Source of the DNA: Diplocarpon mali
Taxonomy: Eukaryota; Ascomycota; Leotiomycetes; Helotiales; Drepanopezizaceae
Assembly: GCA_024741835.1 (NCBI GenBank)
Contig: JAENRP010000003.1
Span: 65,394-129,393, forward strand
Reading direction: 5' to 3'
DNA length: 64,000 bases
Numbering within the stretch: the first letter of the stretch is position 1; each line of letters opens with the position of its first letter. Under the pieces are notes generated by a model. That model did no database searches, was not told where the DNA came from, and saw nothing but the letters and a program-made list of their open reading frames with translations. A program made the position numbers and the translations under genes. Positions 56,022 to 64,000 of the stretch are shown here, in pieces.

Positions 56022-57434
56022 TTAACAGGTATCTCCAGCGCTGTCACTCTCATCATCGATTTCACTGATCCACCCCCCCAGTGCTTCTCTTTCACTCAAG
56101 TCACGGAGTTCGCGAGTGAGACCATGACACTCATGCAAGGCTTGTCCGTCGCCTAACCACTGAAAATCCGTTAGCAGGAATTTTTCACTTGAGCCAGATG
56201 CTGTTGATGCATCTCTGGGGCGCTCAAGTCTGCGACCCCGGAGACAGCTACGTACCTGGCAGAGCTTCTTCGCAGCTCTCCCAACTCTTATGCCCAGATC
56301 CTCAGTTTCTTCACCAGCCCCGTCTCCGCCACCGCGTGCCCGCCAGTCATCAATACCCTCGCCATCCAGCCCCCGGGCGACGACCTCGCTCCAGGAATAT
56401 AGGTCTCGCATCCCGCGCACGGCTTCTGCTTCTGCTCGGTGAGGCGCCATATCGTCGCACCTGGCCTTTCTCCACATGTGTGTACTGATAGTAGAGATGT
56501 TGTCCATCAGTGAGGCTGGCCTGGCATTACTAGCACCATCTCGTGAGTAGCCGCTGCGAGGAGGTGTATATGGGTGGAAGCGAGCCTGGTTATGACGGTG
56601 ACGCGGCAGTTGATTGTGTCTGTGGCGAGATGTCGGAAGTAGACTGGCCGCGTACGAAGCCGTTGCATCCAGGCAGGTGTGATAGAGCGTGTTTAGCAGG
56701 AAGCAACGCTCCTCGGCAATGTTGAAAGGAGGTCGGATGGTGCTGTCCGAGCTGATGGAGCTCAATACTGAACGTGTTGAAGAGGTCCTCGAAATTGTCA
56801 TGGGAAAGTCAAAACCGTTTCTGGAGTTATTATTGATTGTTGACGATTGATTTGCGGCTTGCTGGGACTCATGTTGATGGCCCCCCCAGCCTGACGGCCC
56901 CGTAGGTCCGTTCAAAAGATCACTGACCGGTAATCGAGCATACGGTCGAGAAGAATTGAAAGCGGCATCTGTAACGTGATTTGTAATATAGCTTTCGATC
57001 AACGTTGTGTCTCGAGTGTATGAACAGGCTTCGAATTGAGGGTTGGAGGTTTTGGCTATTCCCAGTTGCATGCCATGGAATTGACTCTGTCTTCGAGATA
57101 GAGCCGGAGCTGTCATCTCGATATCCTGAGTTTCTGAAGAAATGCTTCTCAAGCCCAAATGATTAGCAGGAACTGCAAGGTTATTCGCTGGTAGCAAACT
57201 TTCTGGGTAGGAAAAAATATCCGGCCTGGGCTCCACAGGGTCCATGGGAGGAAGGAGAATGGCTTGACCTATGCCGCCGTACGAGCGGTCAGGATTGAAC
57301 TTGGAGACGAAGCTATTTCGAACATCTCCAAAATTGCTGAAGTTGGAAAAAGATGGGCTAGGCCTCTGGTCAAGTGAAGCTATTCTGGCCATGTTTGTCT
57401 TTCTGGGAATGATATTTTCGTCATTTATCCACAT
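56022..57434 (-). CDS. hypothetical protein (470 aa)
   Basis: One uninterrupted frame of 470 codons from ATG 57434, much longer than chance frames nearby. Ser/Asn-rich N-terminal half (RPSPSFSNFSNFGDVRNSF, RTSSTRSVLSSISSDSTIR), probably disordered. A helical-looking part, AEERCFLLNTLYHTCLDATASYAASLLP, lies at about 240-267, followed by an RHRHNQ duplication (SRHRHNQLPRHRHNQ). A second compact part runs from TRELRDLSERE to the acidic end EIDDESDSAGDTC. The stretch RAAKKLCQVRSCLRGRRLERP is basic. No TM, signal peptide or known domain. It is tandem with ARPC1 on the minus strand, 281 bp downstream of it. It could contain a small unseen intron, but no stop forces one. Confidence 0.6.
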   Translation of the reverse strand: MWINDENIIPRKTNMARIASLDQRPSPSFSNFSNFGDVRNSFVSKFNPDRSYGGIGQAILLPPMDPVEPRPDIFSYPESLLPANNLAVPANHLGLRSISSETQDIEMTAPALSRRQSQFHGMQLGIAKTSNPQFEACSYTRDTTLIESYITNHVTDAAFNSSRPYARLPVSDLLNGPTGPSGWGGHQHESQQAANQSSTINNNSRNGFDFPMTISRTSSTRSVLSSISSDSTIRPPFNIAEERCFLLNTLYHTCLDATASYAASLLPTSRHRHNQLPRHRHNQARFHPYTPPRSGYSRDGASNARPASLMDNISTISTHMWRKARCDDMAPHRAEAEAVRGMRDLYSWSEVVARGLDGEGIDDWRARGGGDGAGEETEDLGIRVGRAAKKLCQVRSCLRGRRLERPRDASTASGSSEKFLLTDFQWLGDGQALHECHGLTRELRDLSEREALGGWISEIDDESDSAGDTC

Positions 57435-57715
57435 CTTGTAGACCGATAGCTCTATTGGCAGAGCGAGTACCTGCTATCTCTCCAAACTGCTGGGAATGGC
57501 GACTTGATGTGAACAGAGCTCTGAGCAGAGGCAGATTGATCTCTCTTATAAGTACACCACTTGCGCCTCAAAGAACTTAGACTTGCCTAGATTGTAGGAG
57601 AAATACTATATCAAAGATGAAACTTCTTACGAATGAAAGTACGGTCAACGAAGAAGACATTTCAGAAGCATAATAAGATAAGCGTGGAACCCGCTCAGAT
57701 TTTGATTGTCTACCT

Positions 57716-58905
57716 CTAAGCGTTCCAGATAACTATTCTTCCATCAACGCCACTTGCTGGAAGTTATTAGCATCCTCCCATCAAAAAGCAAGTTCTCAAA
57801 AGCACTTACTGCTAAACTTCCTGACAGCTCCACCAGATTCCTCGTAGATACGGATGGTGCTGATTGCATTTTGGTGAACAGTCTTCAACTTGGTATCATC
57901 AGTAGTCTTTCCCTTCAAATCCATCTGCTTGAACATGTTGAAAGCCGACTCTTCCCGTGTATCGCCAAGCCCTGGTCTTCCTTTCGATTCCAAAGATCCA
58001 GTGAGTTGCCATCCGCCTTCATTACCTTTGAAGCGATATGCCTCGCAATCATAACCCGCAGCGATAACCTCGCTCTCACCATTCCAGATGAGGCTCATGA
58101 AAGGCAGTAGCTGAGTGCTGACGCTGACAACAGCCCTCGGTGGTTGATCTGCGCCATTCGGGTACACAATGGTAATACTGCTATCGTGAGCGGCGAATGC
58201 GAGGGCATCCCCAGAAGGCGAAAATGACACTGCATGAACCCAGCCAGCAGAATTATTCAAATATTCTCCACAGACAGTGTTAAATGGGAGTCTCTCCCCC
58301 CAAACTCCCGGTTCTGGCCTAGCATCTACGCCTTTGATAAAACTCGAGAACACCCTCGCATGAGCATCGGTCGACCCAGCTGCTAGTAGAACAGAGTTCG
58401 GATGCCATGACACAGTTGTAATAGTGCTCCGGATAGGCTTCTTGATATGCTTTGACACCCACCAGTCGTTTTCCTCTTCAAAATAGCAAATGGCAATAAC
58501 CCTAGCTCCTGACCCAACTGCAAACTTAGTTTCGGAAGGAGACCATCGAACAAATGTAGCAGCACGGTTGATACGTAGAAGGACGAGAGTTGGCTTATAT
58601 CCAGTGGGCGAGGGCTCCCAAACCAAGGCATTCCGGTCTCATTGAAGTTAACATAGCCCAGGCGGATGTGTAGACAACTAACCTTGCGAGCAAGTTACAA
58701 TCCTACCACTGTTTAACGCAATATCGACACTGGTAACGGTTTTGTCATGACCTTTCAACTCATCCTTGAGCCTGAAACCTGTGCCTGTGCGTCCATAAAG
58801 CTCAACACTGGAGTCTCGTGCAACAGCCAATGTCTGCTTGTCGGCGGAGAATGAGTGGTCGGCGATGGGATGATGGAAGAGCTGGTGAACTTCCGGAGAC
58901 GCCAT
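57716..58905 (-). CDS. ARC40: Arp2/3 complex subunit 1, ARPC1/Arc40 (363 aa)
   Basis: Three exons on the minus strand: 58905-58683, 58637-57810, 57756-57716; introns of 45 and 53 nt. WD40 subunit of the Arp2/3 actin-nucleating complex, needed for actin patches and endocytosis. Family marks: VHQLFHHPIADHSFSADKQT at the start, LKGHDKTVTSVDIA, DRNALVWEPSP formed by the first splice, NRAATFVRWSPSETKFAVGSGAR, YFEEENDWWVSKHIKKPIRS, VSWHPNSVLLAAGSTDAHARV, WVHAVSFSPSGDALAFAAHDSS. The last exon of 41 nt supplies TSGVDGRIVIWNA-stop and completes the final blade; it is easily missed, and stopping at intron 2 would truncate the propeller. Length matches the family (about 370). It is divergent from the RRM gene, 280 bp between ATGs. 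Confidence 0.95.
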
Positions 58906-59185
58906 CTTGATCTGCTGTTACTGATAGGAGGAGCTCTCTACTATCAAAATAGTTCGGTACTAGGAGGTATGGAGACGACGTAGCGGGGTAGGCATATGGT
59001 ACATGCGTCTGAGGCTAAGTGGGATCGGAGAACAAACGCGCTAAACCTTATTTTATTTATCTTGAAATACTTAGTTACCCACCACCAAGCTCTATTACTG
59101 TGTACAGCATACTATCAATCAGACCCTGCACTACCACACTCGCTACTACCGATTTACCCAAGGCGCTGAGGCAGGCATCCTCAAG

Positions 59186-59928
59186 ATGTCGAGAGTGGCT
59201 GTAAGCATAAAACTCCTACCTCTTCTACAGCCCAGTTTTTAATCTAGATCGCCAGGATGGAAAGGCCACAGGGCAATCTGCTGCTGTACGCAGAGCAAAT
59301 GGCAACATCCCCTCATACGCCCCAAACCAATCCCTATACATCACCAACCTCCCCTCGTCGAAAATCCAGAAGTCAGACCTACGCATCTCACTCTACATGC
59401 TCTTCTCTACCTACGGTCCCGTCCTCGATGTGGTAGCTCTGCGAACAGCGAAGATGCGCGGCCAAGCGCATGTTGTGTTCCGAGACGTACAAACTGCGAC
59501 CCAGGCGATGAGAGCGTTGCAAGGATTCGACTTTTTTGGGAAGCAAATTGTTCGTCCGCTCTCTACTTACCTAAAAGTGTCGTTGTTAACGGATTCCTCA
59601 ATAGCAAATTCAATACGCCAAGTCAAAGTCGGACGTCATCGCGAAGTTAGATGGTACATTCCGGATGCCTTCTGCCGCTGCTGGAGAGGTTACTTCCACC
59701 GAGTTACAAAGAAGCGTATTCGATGGCCCACCGGCTTCCTCAAGCGCTCTGGTTACAGGAGGGACTTTGAAGCCACCAACTGCCCCAGGCACGGATCAAT
59801 CCATGGAGGACGCTAGAAGCCCGACAACGAGTGTTGCTGGCCAGAAGAGGAGGAGAGATGAGAAAAGCGAGCCAGAGGAGGACAGTGAGGGAGATGTTGC
59901 CATGGATGAGGATAGCGATGATGATTAG
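59186..59928 (+). CDS. U2B''/U1A-type snRNP RRM protein (210 aa)
   Basis: Three exons: 59186-59200 (15 nt), 59256-59549, 59605-59928; introns of 55 nt each. One N-terminal RRM of the U1A/U2B''/SNF family (about 28-110): NQSLYITNLPSSKIQKSDLR (RNP2), LYMLFSTYGPVLDVVALRT, MRGQAHVVFRDVQTATQAMR (RNP1), LQGFDFFGKQIQIQYAKSKSD, the last formed by splice 2. It binds U2 (and possibly U1) snRNA stem-loop. Human U1A and U2B'' have a second RRM; here the C-terminus is a Ser/Thr linker and an acidic end (EPEEDSEGDVAMDEDSDDD), as in yeast-type one-RRM proteins. The 15-nt first exon (MSRVA) is inferred from splice sites in frame and is the least certain part. It is convergent with ATG10. Confidence 0.9.
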
Positions 59929-60165
59929 ATGGATTGGGTTTGGCGTTCTCAACAGGCGTTTGGAGTTGAAAAAAGACTTGTAAAAATAGTCTAGTATCCA
60001 CCAATTCTATGAAAAATGCAATATATCGACCATCGCAGAAGCAGAATCGGATCGCGTGTGAACCATGAACTTGGAGCTCATAGTATAGTATGCGACGGTT
60101 ACTCGACCTGCTCAAAAAATCTATAACTGGCTAGCGATGTGAAGTTCCAAGGTCCTCGCTCAGAA

Positions 60166-61030
60166 TCAATTGTGAGTTTCTGTCACCGCCATTTCTGGTG
60201 GTACCCAAAGCCCTACACATCCTCCGACCAGACCAATCCAAAGCATCAGGTAATTTTCCACCGAACAATCAAAGGTCTCCATGGCTTCTTTAGTCTGACA
60301 AGGATGGATGAAGAAAGCAGGAACGTGCGTGATCGGATGAGGCTGCAACAAGTGAGCACTTAGTTTTGAGAATTGGGCGTACCAAAGCTCACAGCTGCCG
60401 AAATCCCACCAGCAATACCTGCAGCCCGAAGTTTGTTTTGGTACGTGGAAGGCACCAGATAACGGTAGACTGAATCCAGATCGAAAACAGGTTCGCCCAT
60501 TGGCAGATCGTGTAATGTGAACCAGAGAGTCGGCATCCTGTAGGTTGGGTGAAGGTGTATTTCATATGTGACATATGACTGGTGAGCATACTGGCTATAA
60601 TGGGGCAGAGCATCAGCATCGCCCATATGAACAACTGAAAGAGTTTCCTAGAGATGAAAGCTACATTAGTCGCAAGAGAACCGGACCTCATAGGAAGAGC
60701 AGATCTGACCTGGTCCGCATCCTCCTCTGCAGTATCCAATTCCATGTCAGCATTTTCCCTCGCTTCCTCTTCGTTGCCCAGTCCGCCGCTCCCACCAAGC
60801 ATCTTGAGGGCTTGCGATAGTTCATCGGCATCATCCGGAGGTTGAAGCAAGCGAAGAATCTCGATGTAAAAATCTCCTGTAGTTGCTACACGCCGAGTTC
60901 GTACTTTGAACGACCTTCTTGTGGGACCTAGCTTTGCTCTGACATATTTCTGATCGAAAAAAGCTCCGGCAAGCTCAAATTCTTCTTGGTTGAGAAAAGG
61001 CCACTGACGATATTCATCCCGATGGGCCAT
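60166..61030 (-). CDS. ATG10: autophagy E2-like enzyme Atg10 (250 aa)
   Basis: Three exons on the minus strand: 61030-60710, 60647-60393, 60342-60166; introns of 62 and 50 nt, all in phase 0. E2-like enzyme that takes Atg12 from Atg7 and transfers it to Atg5. Marks: N-terminal LNQEEFELAGAFF; core VTYEIHLHPTYRMPTLWFTL, the Atg3/Atg10 beta strand; and the catalytic HPC motif ITHVPAFFIHPCQTKEAMET with Cys at about residue 207, in the last exon. An acidic insert (GNEEEARENADMELDTAEED) separates the first helix from the sheet. The related Atg3 is longer and has a different N-terminus. Reading through intron 2 would end the protein before the catalytic Cys, so correct splicing is essential. It is divergent from the mannosidase. 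Confidence 0.93.
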
Positions 61031-61547
61031 GGCTTGACCTTGGGGATCTAATCACAACGGCGAGTAGCCGCGGACTTTTAGGGCTACAGAAAAAGGCGAT
61101 CGATCAACGTCTTAAAGTAAATAGTACTGAAACCAAGCGATGTACATGATTTACTCTCACAAGGCCGCGCACTAAGGCTTCACTTGAAATTATGAGTACG
61201 AGGCTGAGAACTTCGAAAGAGTTTCCTTGTTCAGCTACGAAGCCGCCAATGATGCCTTCTGGTGTCGGCTGACCTTCACGAAGGACGTGAGATGAGTTTG
61301 TTTCCTGGTCGAATGTAACCAAATAATCTGGCGATGGTAATTGATAGCGTTCAAATATCTCCCTACAGTAAGTAACCCACCCCGGGCTTGTTGCAAGGCT
61401 GACAAACGGCTGTTCTTAGCGATATGCCAAGCCAACTTTTCTTTACTTTGCCTTCACTACAACGTGTACTTTACATCGTCAACTAATGACGATTTTTTGG
61501 TGCAGCATTTGCGCAGCCGCTCCTTAAGAAATGTTCCAGCATTCTCG
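61031..61547. other. ATG10 / mannosidase divergent region with a possible missed exon
   Basis: 517 bp between ATGs. On the minus strand, bases about 61364 down to 61104 stay open and read like real protein (IFERYQLPSPDYLVTFDQET, later PTPEGIIGGFVAEQGNSFEV). An acceptor-like CTGTAG stands directly upstream at about 61365-61370. No ATG exon could be joined to it and I do not recognise the family. The rest is promoter and leader. Confidence 0.35.
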
Positions 61548-63867
<2,320 letters not shown>

Positions 63868-64000
63868 TTCCGGGCGTTCAAAATGGCTGTACATATGGGT
63901 ACAGGCTAGTGCCATCAGCTGGCGATAACACGGCTGCAATGATTCGACGGTCAGATTTAAGGTCAGCTGGAGGGCGATTGAGGGGTTACCGGGTTTGATG

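Noticed and set aside
57436..57500. tRNA-like segment TAGCTCTATTGGCAGAGCG
   Set aside because: Resembles a D-arm/A box, but there is no B box (GGTTCGA), no acceptor stem pairing and no T arm downstream.

Overview
The window is nuclear DNA of a filamentous ascomycete (Pezizomycotina). The evidence is dense protein genes broken by very short GT-AG introns (45-130 nt, often with CTAAC/CTAAT-like branch points), fungus-typical proteins (MPH1, class I GH47 mannosidase with a cytoplasmic tail, ACR3, a Kelch-TM protein) and AT-rich stretches holding small inverted-repeat elements with C-to-T type decay. A Leotiomycetes-like origin is a guess only. Coordinates of multi-exon genes are given as ATG-to-stop spans, with exon borders derived by hand in the evidence text.

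Layout. 1-9 kb: a gene-poor start, a Kelch-like membrane protein (2351-4606), a long gene-free stretch, an HPP-family membrane protein. 9-20 kb: branched-chain aminotransferase, phosphomannomutase, a WW + PhoD-like phosphatase on the minus strand (with a GC-AG intron) and, divergent from it, the replication licensing ATPase CDC6 with a phased MCB-like cluster in its promoter. 19.6-27 kb: one or two small hypothetical minus-strand genes, a decayed Tc1-like element, then about 5.8 kb without a believable gene, GC-rich and full of simple repeats, with an assembly gap at 26043-26779. 27-38 kb: a SAM + HMG-box regulator, MRI1, calnexin, MDE1 and an ACR3 arsenite permease. 38-50 kb: MPH1, PRP16, PWP1 and a conserved unknown protein. 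50-56 kb: a transposon graveyard with several MITE copies, one nested in another. 56-64 kb: a hypothetical protein, ARPC1, a U2B''/U1A-type RRM protein, ATG10 and a class I alpha-1,2-mannosidase.

Working together: most genes are single-copy housekeeping genes with no shared pathway. The one possible theme is methionine salvage. MRI1 (isomerase) and MDE1 (dehydratase) act in consecutive steps and lie 3.2 kb apart, separated only by calnexin. A branched-chain aminotransferase, a class of enzyme that can do the last transamination, is about 18 kb away. Calnexin, phosphomannomutase and the GH47 mannosidase all serve N-glycoprotein synthesis and quality control but are dispersed. I found no convincing new multi-gene system. 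The most distinctive signals are the nested MITEs, the methionine-salvage linkage, several unusual introns (GC-AG, a 25-nt microexon, a stop-free 3n intron, GTTTG donors) and a likely missed exon between ATG10 and the mannosidase.
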